Origin: Xaviernesmea oryzae
GTDB taxonomy: Bacteria; Pseudomonadota; Alphaproteobacteria; Rhizobiales; Rhizobiaceae
Assembly: GCF_900109605.1 (NCBI RefSeq)
Contig: NZ_FOAM01000017.1
Span: 1-64,000 of the forward strand
Length of the DNA stretch: 64,000 nt
Direction of reading: 5' to 3'
The translations under genes were made by a program, and so were the position numbers. The notes under the pieces are model-generated. The model had not been told where the DNA came from. It saw only the letters and a list, made by a program, of their open reading frames with translations, and made no database searches. Of the stretch, positions 1 through 7,824 are shown piece after piece; within the stretch, counting starts at the first letter, position 1, and each line of letters opens with the position of its first letter.

Positions 1-16
1 CGCAAAAACGCGATAA

Positions 17-93
<77 letters not shown>

Positions 94-97
94 AATC

Positions 98-132
98 AAA
101 GCCCGCTCGGCCAACGGCTTAGCGGGCTTTTC
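98..132 (+). terminator. Rho-independent terminator after tRNA-fMet
   Basis: Inverted repeat AAAGCCCGCT (98-107) / AGCGGGCTTT (121-130) with a short loop, followed by T residues. It lies directly downstream of the tRNA and would end its transcript. Confidence 0.7.
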
Positions 133-293
133 GCTGTCCGGAGTCCACCCTCTCCGAACGGCCGTGGAAGCGTCGTGGAAGCGCCAGACAGCAAGCTATG
201 GCGTAGTAGGCTTGGCGGGAACGTTCGATTTTTTCTCGTGAGGTGTGATATGAATGACACATCGATCGACGTTTGACGGAGCGTGAGGCGATC

Positions 294-527
294 ATGGAGA
301 TCGACGAAGACAGGATCGACGACGCCGTCCTAGCACTTCTCAATTTGACACTCGACCGTGACGGACGGGCCTGGAAGGGCTTCCAATGGGAGGCGATGAA
401 CCGGCTCCACACCAAGGGGATGATTGGCAACCCCGTCGGGAAATCCAAATCCGTCGTGCTGACCGACGAAGGTATCGAGCGTTCGGAGAAACTGTTCCGG
501 GAGATGTTCGCCAGGTCGAGCCGGTAG
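294..527 (+). CDS. DUF6429 family protein
   Basis: A 77-residue acidic protein beginning MEIDEDRIDDAVLALL, with the WKGFQWEAMNRLH and KSVVLTDEG stretches typical of the DUF6429 family. The function is unknown. An in-frame TTG lies upstream at 273, but the ATG at 294 has a GAGGCG ribosome-binding site 6 nt before it and gives the usual family N-terminus. The gene is alone between the tRNA terminator and the leader-like repeat at 599. Family members are common on mobile DNA of alphaproteobacteria. Confidence 0.75.
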   Translation: MEIDEDRIDDAVLALLNLTLDRDGRAWKGFQWEAMNRLHTKGMIGNPVGKSKSVVLTDEGIERSEKLFREMFARSSR

Positions 528-598
528 ACCGCGGGGCGTCCCCTCCGGGCCGGACTGCCGGCTGACCCTGGAGCGCTGTGGCCGGGTTTCCACCCCAC

Positions 599-681
599 GG
601 GGAGGCATCCCTGACACAGCAGAGGAAGGGGGTCGTGGGATCGCCTGCCAAGGGTAGAGGATCGTGGCGGAGGACGCCCGG
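599..681. repeat. Diverged direct-repeat copy of the 10.6-kb gene leader
   Basis: This stretch aligns with 10556-10641, the leader of the PAPS-reductase-like gene. Shared blocks include AGGCAT, CCTGAC, AGAGGAAG and GGGATCGCC in the same order and spacing, roughly four in five bases over the first 60 nt by eye. The two copies bracket a 9.9-kb cargo module, as if cargo had inserted between the left end and the first backbone gene. Confidence 0.5.
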
Positions 682-758
682 CTTTGGCTAATGAAGCCCT
701 TTACCCCAGACGTTTGCCACCTCATGATCAACGCCCCCCAATTGGAGAGCAATGTTGC

Positions 759-1118
759 ATGATCGAAACTCGGCGCCTCCGCTATTTGGTCACCGCTGCC
801 CGCTCCGGCAGCTTTCGTGCCACAGCTAAGCTCTTTGATGTCAACCCTTCCTCCGTCAGCCGGCAAATCCGCCAGCTCGAATACGAACTTGGCGTTGCAT
901 TGTTCATCCGCCATTCCAGTGGCGTTGCCCCGACCTTGGCTGGCCATCGCATGGCGGAAACGGCTCGAAAATTTATGGAGCAGTTCGTAATGTCCAGCGA
1001 GGGTTATAGGGTTAAAAATATCCACACTGAACCACAAGCTCAGTCGACGGCGAATTACGGCGATTCAGCCCGTGATTACCCCGGTCATTCGTTTCTCTAT
1101 CCGGTGCACTGCGCATAG
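759..1118 (+). CDS. LysR-type HTH-only protein (mini-LysR)
   Basis: A 119-residue protein whose first ~65 residues are a LysR winged helix-turn-helix (SFRATAKLFDVNPSSVSRQI, then LGVALFIR). The effector-binding domain is missing: after residue ~85 the sequence (SEGYRVKNIHTEPQ) is unlike LysR. The start at 759 has GGAG 11 nt upstream; a longer in-frame start at 684 would add a non-LysR tail. It could be a truncated remnant or a genuine stand-alone DNA-binding protein. A second protein of this build lies at 61783, just before trbB, which favours a family of ICE mini-LysR proteins. No target is known. Confidence 0.65.
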   Translation: MIETRRLRYLVTAARSGSFRATAKLFDVNPSSVSRQIRQLEYELGVALFIRHSSGVAPTLAGHRMAETARKFMEQFVMSSEGYRVKNIHTEPQAQSTANYGDSARDYPGHSFLYPVHCA

Positions 1119-1207
1119 TTATAGATCGCTAGTCCAAGCTCATTTTTCCTTCTATCTCTTTGCTGGAGACAGAAAAATGTTGTGGTGCTCATGAGGCCGA
1201 TTGACAG

Positions 1208-2149
1208 ATGGCTGCCCTGATCAGAAACGCGCTGAGGCAGATCGATGTCCAGGATATGCTGGTGTTCGTGACGATACTGTCATGCGAAAGCGCGCGCGAG
1301 ACCGCGGACGTACTCGGGCTCAGTCCATCCACGATCTCCTACAGCCTGAAGCGCCTACGCGAGTGCTTCGATGACGAACTGTTCCTCGTCAGAAAGGGGG
1401 CGATGTCTCCAACGCCCAAAGCGGAGGCTATTGCGCCTTACGTGCAGGCGGCCATCGACTCCATCAACCGCTGTGCGGCACCTGAAGATGCTCTTCTCGC
1501 CGAGATGCGCCGACGCACGTTCCGTACACAGGCACCCGAATATTACGAACTTCTGCTGCTGCCGCGCATCGTCGAGACCGTCGCGGCGCCATTTGGTGTG
1601 ACCCTGGAGACGGAGCGCTTGGGCGCAGAGCTTCCCGTCGAGCGTCTTCTCGCCGGCAAACTCGACCTGGCCTTCGGTTTCGGCCCCGGCTATCATCGCA
1701 TCCATCCAGAACTGGAATGGCGATCAGTCCTCGATGAAGACTTCGTGTGCTTAACCTCTGTTTCGTCGTTGCGAGGCAAGAAAATCTCGCTGGACGAGTT
1801 TTTGACGCATCCTCACGTTCACCCGACGCCTTGGGATGCGACGACGAATATGGTCGATGGATGGCTCGACACCATCGGGCGGCAACGTCGCATTATCGCG
1901 CGAGCAAACACCTATCAGGCCTGCCTGAATATCATCGAGAAAACACCACTTCTGTTTTCCCTGCCGCGCCGCCTTTTCCCCCTTCTGAAAATCCCGGAGT
2001 CGGCGCATGTGTTCGAGCCGCCCATGGGTTTCCCAACGTTCACATTGGATGTAATCTGGTCCAAACGGCGGGCCGACGAAAGCCGATGGCTTCGTGAACA
2101 GTTAGCCCGTGTCATAGACAGCATGCTTGCTTTCCCGGCCCCTACCTGA
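1208..2149 (+). CDS. LysR-family transcriptional regulator of the adjacent operon
   Basis: A 313-residue full-length LysR regulator. The N-terminal HTH is SARETADVLGLSPSTISYSL at roughly residues 30-50, followed by LFLVRKGAMSPTP. The rest is a periplasmic-binding-protein-like effector domain (LERLGAELPVERLLAGKLDLAFGF). It is codirectional with, and 122 bp upstream of, the dioxygenase operon (2272-7005), and a LysR-type palindrome lies in that gap. I infer that it activates this operon in response to a small molecule. The substitution of the usual divergent arrangement by tandem genes is unusual. The inducer is unknown. Confidence 0.85.
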   Translation: MAALIRNALRQIDVQDMLVFVTILSCESARETADVLGLSPSTISYSLKRLRECFDDELFLVRKGAMSPTPKAEAIAPYVQAAIDSINRCAAPEDALLAEMRRRTFRTQAPEYYELLLLPRIVETVAAPFGVTLETERLGAELPVERLLAGKLDLAFGFGPGYHRIHPELEWRSVLDEDFVCLTSVSSLRGKKISLDEFLTHPHVHPTPWDATTNMVDGWLDTIGRQRRIIARANTYQACLNIIEKTPLLFSLPRRLFPLLKIPESAHVFEPPMGFPTFTLDVIWSKRRADESRWLREQLARVIDSMLAFPAPT

Positions 2150-2201
2150 ATAGCGTTGAATTCACTCCCTATTTCGGCACATTCGAAATTTTCATTTCAG
2201 C

Positions 2202-2218
2202 ATTTCAGACTTTGAAAT
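2202..2218. promoter_or_regulatory. Candidate LysR operator upstream of the dioxygenase operon
   Basis: ATTTCAGACTTTGAAAT is a perfect 6-bp inverted repeat with a 5-bp spacer that contains a T-N11-A core, the standard LysR box. It lies 54 bp before the start of the dioxygenase gene and downstream of the LysR gene. Further ATTTCAG and GAAATTTTC elements sit just upstream. Binding by the 1208-2149 product is inferred. Confidence 0.45.
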
Positions 2219-2271
2219 CGACTCGCCCATTTCGTCGCTAGGACTCCTAGCTGACAGAAATGGGAGGTTAT

Positions 2272-3216
2272 ATGCTGGATATTGTTTCCGACGCTGCGCC
2301 AACGACATCGTTTGCCCTGTCTTACAGTCGCCTGCCGGTACCGAACCATGGCTTCGACCTGATCGAAGCTATCGAGCCCGATGCGAAGCTCATCCACCTC
2401 CTCGACACGCATTCGCTCTATGACGATCTCGCCCATAGCGGCGCCCTGATCTTCCGAGGCTTCGCCGACACGCTGGAAGATTTCAGCGAGTTGGTGACGC
2501 GCCACTCCGCCCGCGTCACTTTCGACCCTGCCCGCAAGACCGCGACGCGAACGACAGCCGAGATCAACGCCGGCCGCTACGCGATGGGTCTACATCGCGA
2601 GAACGGCAATCTCCCGTTCAATCCGGATCTTCAGTGGTTCTTCTGCCTTAAGCCTGCCAATTCGGGCTCACAAACCACCATGTGCGATGGCTCGCGCATT
2701 CTGTTCGAGATGTCGAGTGCGACGCGACGCGCATTCGAGAGCCGAAACATCCGATATGCGCGGCGCCTTCCGTGGACAAATGTGCGCCGCTTCCTGAGTG
2801 TCGAACTCGGGGTACCAGAGGACGTCATCGACGACTCGCATCTGCAGCACGTCAACGATCACGTCGAAGGGCAGACCTATCGCCGGATTGACGACCATCT
2901 GATCGCCAGCGAGTTCGTGACGAGCGCGATTACGACCAGCGTCTTTTCCGGCCGCAAGGCCTTCTGCAATTCGTTGCTCGGCCCGAGCATCAACTATGAG
3001 CCTCCGCGTATCACATGGGCCGACGGCGAGGAGATCGAATTCCGCATCTGGGATGAAGTTCGCGATCTGACCGAACGCTATACCTACGACATCGATTGGC
3101 AGACCGGCGACGTCGTCATCATCGACAATAGTAGGGTGATGCACGGACGCCGCCACCTTGATGATCCGTCGCGCCGCATCTTCGGCGCGCAGAGCTATCG
3201 CAAAGGAGCGCTGTGA
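2272..3216 (+). CDS. TauD/TfdA-family Fe(II)/2-oxoglutarate-dependent dioxygenase
   Basis: A 314-residue enzyme of the TauD/TfdA fold. The iron ligands appear as H108-x-E110 (in LHRENGN) and H291 (in DNSRVMHGRR), with R301/R302 as the 2-oxoglutarate-binding arginine. Glu instead of Asp in the HxD position is seen in hydroxylases acting on carrier-bound or amino-acid substrates (SyrP-like), but the substrate cannot be read here. The start at 2272 is set by GGGAGG 5 nt upstream. It is the first gene of a five-gene operon, and its TGA overlaps the ATG of the AMP-ligase. It likely hydroxylates, desaturates or cleaves the molecule activated by that ligase. Confidence 0.85.
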   Translation: MLDIVSDAAPTTSFALSYSRLPVPNHGFDLIEAIEPDAKLIHLLDTHSLYDDLAHSGALIFRGFADTLEDFSELVTRHSARVTFDPARKTATRTTAEINAGRYAMGLHRENGNLPFNPDLQWFFCLKPANSGSQTTMCDGSRILFEMSSATRRAFESRNIRYARRLPWTNVRRFLSVELGVPEDVIDDSHLQHVNDHVEGQTYRRIDDHLIASEFVTSAITTSVFSGRKAFCNSLLGPSINYEPPRITWADGEEIEFRIWDEVRDLTERYTYDIDWQTGDVVIIDNSRVMHGRRHLDDPSRRIFGAQSYRKGAL

Positions 3217-4688
3217 TGATCAGCGGCCTCGTTGCACAGCGACTTCGCGAAACGCCCGACCATCTCTTCATCCGCGAAATGGGCGGCGAGAGCTACACGG
3301 TCGCAACCTTACGCGCCGATGTCGATCGGATCGCCGAGGGGCTGAAGCGAACATTCGAAAACTGCGATCGTCTCGTGATCGGCGTTGCCATGCGCTCCAG
3401 CTACCATTGGGTGGCGACCATGTTCGCCATCATGGAGGTACGCGCCGTCCTTCTGCCGGTGCCAATCGAGTTCTCAGACGATCAGATCGGCAGTCTGCTC
3501 AACAAGGCCGCCGCGGTCTTCGTAGGTGACACCGTAACAGCCAATCGAATCGAGCATATCCTGCCGGGTACACTCTGCCTCACTGCGGACTCCCCTGTTG
3601 GTCCGCCACAGGACACGGCCAATCGCGAGCGGATCGAACCAGGCATCTTGGCCATCATTCACACGTCCGGCACGACCTCCAAGCCGAAGGGCGTCAAGAT
3701 CAGAGATGAGGCCGTGAAGATCCTCGTCGATCACGTCCTGGAGCGGCTACCGCATCGGCCACTGAACTACCTCTCCATCGTGCCGATGAGCCTGCTCATC
3801 GAACAGGTGCTCGGCATCTTCCTCCCTCTTACCACGAATGGCTCGCTAACCCTGATGCCGAAAGGCGTTCCCGAATATGGCGCGCAAAGCGGCAATGCAG
3901 CGCGTTATCTCGACCTTGTGAAAGCGGTCCATCCAGACTTCCTTTACTTACCGCCCAAGCTCCTTGAGGAAGCGGACGCGAAGCTTGATAAGACCGGCGT
4001 GGTCGAAGTATTCGGGCTCCCCGCGCCGCATATCATCACCGGGGGCGCGAAAGTGCCCATCGCTATTCTCGAGTCTCTCGACCGAAAAGGTCTCCCGATC
4101 TACGAGGCCTACGGCCTCAGCGAAAACAGTTCCATCATTTCGCTTAACGGACCAGACTGCCGGCGCGTGGGATCGGCCGGCCCGCTGCTTAATGGCATCG
4201 AGCCGCGCTTCGTGGACGGCGAATTGCTCGTCCGGACGCCGACCCTTTGTGCCGGTTATTACAACGCCGACGATACCGCGTGCGATCTATCGGACGGCTA
4301 TCTGCATACCGGTGATATCGCCGAGATCCGCGATGGCTTCCTGTTCATCACGGGTCGCAAGAAGCACGTCATCATTCTCTCCACGGCCCGCAACATTTCA
4401 CCGGAATGGGTCGAGACGATCTACAAGGACAGCCCGCTAATCGACGACATGATCGTCGTTGGAGAAGGGCAGCCCGAACCCGCAGCCGTTGTCCTTTCGA
4501 CTGCGTCCGAAGCGGCGGTGCGGGCCGAGATGGAGAGCCGGCACGCCAAGCTTGCCGATTTTGCGCGTGTCACCCGCATCCATGTCGAGCCAGACATCGC
4601 CGATTTCCGGGAGCGCTACTACACAGTCACCGGGCGCCCCCGTCGTAGCCTGATCGCCGATGCGTTCGCTGACCGGCTCTACGCGTGA
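3216..4688 (+). CDS. AMP-dependent acyl/aryl-CoA synthetase-like ligase (ANL family)
   Basis: A 490-residue adenylating enzyme. The P-loop is IIHTSGTTSKPKGVKI (about residues 147-162), the A5-type motif YGLSEN (299-304), the ATP-binding HTGD (364-367) and the hinge GRKKHVIILSTARNISP (380-396), so all core ANL elements are present. It is somewhat short in the N-terminal domain compared with fatty-acyl-CoA ligases. An in-frame GTG at 3213 is an alternative start; both follow AAAGGAG. The gene overlaps the dioxygenase stop codon and is followed after 10 bp by the hemolysin-family gene, so all are co-translated. It should activate a carboxylic acid as acyl-AMP; no carrier protein is visible next to it. 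Confidence 0.85.
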   Translation: MISGLVAQRLRETPDHLFIREMGGESYTVATLRADVDRIAEGLKRTFENCDRLVIGVAMRSSYHWVATMFAIMEVRAVLLPVPIEFSDDQIGSLLNKAAAVFVGDTVTANRIEHILPGTLCLTADSPVGPPQDTANRERIEPGILAIIHTSGTTSKPKGVKIRDEAVKILVDHVLERLPHRPLNYLSIVPMSLLIEQVLGIFLPLTTNGSLTLMPKGVPEYGAQSGNAARYLDLVKAVHPDFLYLPPKLLEEADAKLDKTGVVEVFGLPAPHIITGGAKVPIAILESLDRKGLPIYEAYGLSENSSIISLNGPDCRRVGSAGPLLNGIEPRFVDGELLVRTPTLCAGYYNADDTACDLSDGYLHTGDIAEIRDGFLFITGRKKHVIILSTARNISPEWVETIYKDSPLIDDMIVVGEGQPEPAAVVLSTASEAAVRAEMESRHAKLADFARVTRIHVEPDIADFRERYYTVTGRPRRSLIADAFADRLYA

Positions 4689-4698
4689 GGAGAAAGTC

Positions 4699-5355
4699 AT
4701 GCCTATCGTTCGCTCCTATCATGACGGCCAGCCCGAATATGCCGTCATTCAGCAAAGCGTTGCGGCGCATTTCTTCCAGCATCATAAGGCACGTCCTCAA
4801 CCACGCCCCGACGAGTTCTGGAGCCTGCTCGGCCCCAGCCGCTCGCTGCCGGGTCTGGCTTCGTTGGGGCTGTGCTGGGGCGACCGCGGTCCATTATTTT
4901 CGGAGCACTATTTGCCTGGACGCCGCATCTGCGGGCACCAGGATCGGTCTGCACTGGTGGAGATTGGCCAAGTCGCGTCATTCGAACCAGGTTCGGGCTC
5001 TCGCCTGCTTGACCTGACCATATCCGAACTCGCGCAACGCAACCTGCGTCACGTGCTTATGACGGCCACAGCCCATATTCGATCGATCGTGAACGCGCTG
5101 GGCATTCCTGCCACGGAACTCGGCGTCGCGGAGTTGCGACACTGCCGCGATGCCCATCTCGATTGGGGAACCTATTACCAGAACGACCCTAGGGTCATTC
5201 TTCTCGATCTGCAGCCGCTCGCACAAGCTCTTAGGACCGATGCTGACCGCCGGCGCATGGCCCTCGACCGCAGCTTCGGCCCGCCTCACGGTGCCGGTAT
5301 CCTCAGCCACCCGATCAATCCACCTCCTGGAGTTTCTCATGTCGTCGCGGCCTGA
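4699..5355 (+). CDS. Thermostable-hemolysin (T_hemolysin) family, GNAT-like protein
   Basis: A 218-residue protein. Its core matches the T_hemolysin family: EHYLPGRRI, then VEIGQVASFEPGSGSRLL (glycine-rich, GNAT-like cofactor loop), RNLRHVLMTAT, and the C-terminal LDWGTYYQNDPRV with the family's WGxYY. Despite the name, the fold belongs to the acetyltransferase/autoinducer-synthase superfamily and there is no signal peptide, so an acyl-transfer role with the preceding ligase is more likely than haemolysis. The start at 4699 follows GAGGAGAAAG. The 3' end overlaps the MFS gene by 17 bp. The enzymatic role is inferred. Confidence 0.75.
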   Translation: MPIVRSYHDGQPEYAVIQQSVAAHFFQHHKARPQPRPDEFWSLLGPSRSLPGLASLGLCWGDRGPLFSEHYLPGRRICGHQDRSALVEIGQVASFEPGSGSRLLDLTISELAQRNLRHVLMTATAHIRSIVNALGIPATELGVAELRHCRDAHLDWGTYYQNDPRVILLDLQPLAQALRTDADRRRMALDRSFGPPHGAGILSHPINPPPGVSHVVAA

Positions 5356-6553
5356 CGCCATTTTCATGCAGCCAGCAAAAAGAAGCGCTCGCTACGAGAG
5401 CTTCCTGATTTTCCTGGCTCCGCTCATCAACAGCGTCGCCGGCATCGCGATAGACCTCTATGCGCCGAGCCTGCCCGCCATTGGTCGGGAATTCAGCGTC
5501 TCCGCTGAAATGATGCAGAACACGATCAGCATCACGCTGATCTCCTACGCGGTCGGCCAGATCTTTTTTGGGTTCATGGCGGACGCGAGGGGGCGTCGTC
5601 CCTCGATCATATTCGGGCTTTCGGTGTTTGTCGCGGGAAGCTTACTGGCTGTCGTTGCGACATCAATCGAAACATTGATGTTCGCGCGCGCCCTCCAAGG
5701 TTTTGCCATCGGCGCGTGCCAAGTCGTTGCTCGAGCGGTCCTGGTGGACACCGTAAAGGGCGACCGATTCCATGTAGCGATCATCTATCTCAGCGTCGCC
5801 TTCGGCCTCGGACCGGTAATCGCTCCGTTCATTGGTGGCCATATCGAAGAGAACCTTGGCTGGCGCTGGAACTTCGCCCTCTATGCCGTTTATGGCGTTG
5901 CCGTGCTGGCCACCGCGTTCTTCGGCCTACGCGAGACGCTCGCTTCGACGGCACGGCGATCGATCGGAACGACGCTGAAGGGTTATCTGTCGATCATCGT
6001 GCATCCACGTTTCTTGGCGGCGGTTACGCTGCTATCGGCGAGCTTCACGACCTTCCTGATCTGGAATGTCATCGGTCCATATATCTTGCAGGATCGACTT
6101 GGTCATGGACCGGCTTTTTTCGGAACCACGGCATTGATGGTCGGTGTCGCCTATCTTGGAGCGACCCTTGTCAATCGCGCTCTCGTGTCGACTTTCGATA
6201 ACCAGACACGCCTTATCGGTGGCTTGGCGCTCTTCGCAATCGGGACCATTGTAACAGCGCTAGGCGGCGCGTCGATTCAACTTCCCTTTGTTCTGAGCGG
6301 AACGATCATTGTCGCCTGCGCTCAGGGCTTCATCTTCTCCAACTCCATGTCAGTGTCGATGTCGCTCTTCCCGGATCGGGCCGGTGCCGCCGCAAGCCTG
6401 CAAGGATGCCTCATGCTAGTCGGAGGCTCGATCGCGACTGTGATCATCAACTCACTCCCTATCACGTCGAGCTTGTCGATCTCGACGATCTTCGCGGCCT
6501 TGATGATTGTCGCTTTTGTCGGATACGCTGGCATCCGGAGGACCGGATCGTGA
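5339..6553 (+). CDS. MFS drug-resistance-type exporter (Bcr/CflA-like)
   Basis: A 404-residue protein with about 12 hydrophobic segments and the MFS loop motif FGFMADARGRRP between helices 2 and 3, plus the antiporter-type helix around GPVIAPFIGG. The start at 5339 has GGAG 8 nt upstream; a longer reading frame back to 5150 merely crosses the upstream gene. It overlaps the hemolysin-family gene (17 bp) and the next gene (GTGA). As the only transporter in the operon it probably exports the pathway product or gives self-resistance. Confidence 0.85.
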   Translation: MSSRPDAIFMQPAKRSARYESFLIFLAPLINSVAGIAIDLYAPSLPAIGREFSVSAEMMQNTISITLISYAVGQIFFGFMADARGRRPSIIFGLSVFVAGSLLAVVATSIETLMFARALQGFAIGACQVVARAVLVDTVKGDRFHVAIIYLSVAFGLGPVIAPFIGGHIEENLGWRWNFALYAVYGVAVLATAFFGLRETLASTARRSIGTTLKGYLSIIVHPRFLAAVTLLSASFTTFLIWNVIGPYILQDRLGHGPAFFGTTALMVGVAYLGATLVNRALVSTFDNQTRLIGGLALFAIGTIVTALGGASIQLPFVLSGTIIVACAQGFIFSNSMSVSMSLFPDRAGAAASLQGCLMLVGGSIATVIINSLPITSSLSISTIFAALMIVAFVGYAGIRRTGS

Positions 6554-7005
6554 AGCGCGTTCTGAAGGGAGTATTGCCCATCCTTCAAGCGGGCCTTGGG
6601 GCATTCTGGTTGTACAGTGGCGTCACGAAGGTCTGGAGCGGTTTCGACGCCCGTCCTTTCCTTCAGGCGACGATCGAAAAGGCCCAAGCGCAGTCGCCCG
6701 CTGTTCTCCCCTTCATGGGACGGATCGTGTCCGAGATCGCTCTCCCGGCGGAGCCGTTCATCAATATCGCGATCCCGTGGCTCGAGATCGTTGTGGCTCT
6801 GGGTTTCCTCGTCAGCGTCGTCGATCAACGGATTCGGCGACCCACCCTCGCGCTCGCGGGTTTTCTTTCCGTCCTGTTCCTCGCTTGCGGTGCCGGCGGC
6901 TGGAATCCGTTCCTGCTAGGTGTGGTTCTCGCTCTCGCCCTCGCCGAGAGGACGCAGACACCAAAGCAGGCAGCAGCGACGCCACCGACGCTAGCCGGCA
7001 CCTGA
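6550..7005 (+). CDS. DoxX/MauE-like four-helix membrane protein
   Basis: A 151-residue protein with four hydrophobic helices. The first reads VLPILQAGLGAFWLYSGVTK, the DoxX/MauE signature with the conserved SG-x-x-K. The GTG start at 6550 overlaps the MFS stop (GTGA), so it belongs to the operon. MauE/DoxX proteins act in redox or quinone-linked membrane processes; the role here is unknown. The C-terminal 15 residues are a polar tail. Confidence 0.7.
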   Translation: MKRVLKGVLPILQAGLGAFWLYSGVTKVWSGFDARPFLQATIEKAQAQSPAVLPFMGRIVSEIALPAEPFINIAIPWLEIVVALGFLVSVVDQRIRRPTLALAGFLSVLFLACGAGGWNPFLLGVVLALALAERTQTPKQAAATPPTLAGT

Positions 7006-7062
7006 TGAAATCGTCCATCAATTTCAACTCGTGATGCAAAAACGCCGATTGCCTTTATAAGA

Positions 7063-7815
7063 TCAGGTCAGAGTCAGATGATCCAGCCGCGCGTCACGCC
7101 GCAGCATCCTATCGATGACGCGATCGCGCGACTGCTTGACGTGCTGGATCACCGCCTGACGTGCCGCTCCTCCATTACGGCGCGCCAATGCGGCAATGAT
7201 TTCATCGTGATCGTGCGACAAATCCTTGTCGTCCTGTTCGTTGATACCTGCGAACAGCAGTCGCTGCACTTCATCGAACGTCTGCTTCGTCGCCTTTAGG
7301 AGCCTCCCATTATCCGCAATCGTTGCAATCAGTTCGTGAAAGCTCTGGTTGGCCTGCATGAACGGCCGATAACTCGCCGGTTTTGCGACGATAAGAACGG
7401 TCGCGGACAATCGTCGCATCTCCGCAATATGCTCGTCGGAAATGCGAGGGGCGGCAAGCTCCGCCGCCGCTCCCTCTATAACCAGTCTCATTTGCATGAG
7501 TTCGTGGAAGTCGCGAAGGGTGAGGTCGGCTACGGTATAGCCACGCCGGGGGATGACTTTTACCAAGCCGTCCTGCCGCAAGCGTGTCAGCGCTTCCTTT
7601 AAGGGTGAGGTGCTTACGCCGTAACGCTGGATAAGATCAGCTTCGTTGAATACCTGACCCGACGCCAGTTCGCCCAAAACGATCGCCGTCCGCAAATCCT
7701 CGTAGACGCGCTCGCCAAGTGGGACTTTCGGCGGTGTTTTGGTCTTGTTCATGGCTGCGTTTCGGTCCCTGCGTTCTGTTTCGGTTCGATGCCGATGAAT
7801 CTCGCTCGTGGTCAT
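7063..7815 (-). CDS. GntR-family (FadR/FCD type) transcriptional regulator
   Basis: A 250-residue regulator. The N-terminal GntR winged helix includes YEDLRTAIVLGELASGQ and VSTSPLKEALTRLRQDGLV with a PRRGYTV wing. The FCD ligand domain follows (metal-binding-type helices with LRDFHELMQMRLVIEGAAAELAA and HDEIIAALARRNG). The ATG at 7815 follows AGGAAA; ATG 7752 (MNKTKTP) is possible. It is encoded 9 bp downstream of the MFS symporter gene on the same strand, so the two form a transcription unit that it probably autoregulates. Confidence 0.85.
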   Translation of the reverse strand: MTTSEIHRHRTETERRDRNAAMNKTKTPPKVPLGERVYEDLRTAIVLGELASGQVFNEADLIQRYGVSTSPLKEALTRLRQDGLVKVIPRRGYTVADLTLRDFHELMQMRLVIEGAAAELAAPRISDEHIAEMRRLSATVLIVAKPASYRPFMQANQSFHELIATIADNGRLLKATKQTFDEVQRLLFAGINEQDDKDLSHDHDEIIAALARRNGGAARQAVIQHVKQSRDRVIDRMLRRDARLDHLTLT

Positions 7816-7824
7816 CGTTTCCTA

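Noticed and set aside
4699-5355. True secreted hemolysin
   Set aside because: No signal peptide, GNAT-like core, and location between a ligase and an exporter point to an enzyme rather than a toxin.
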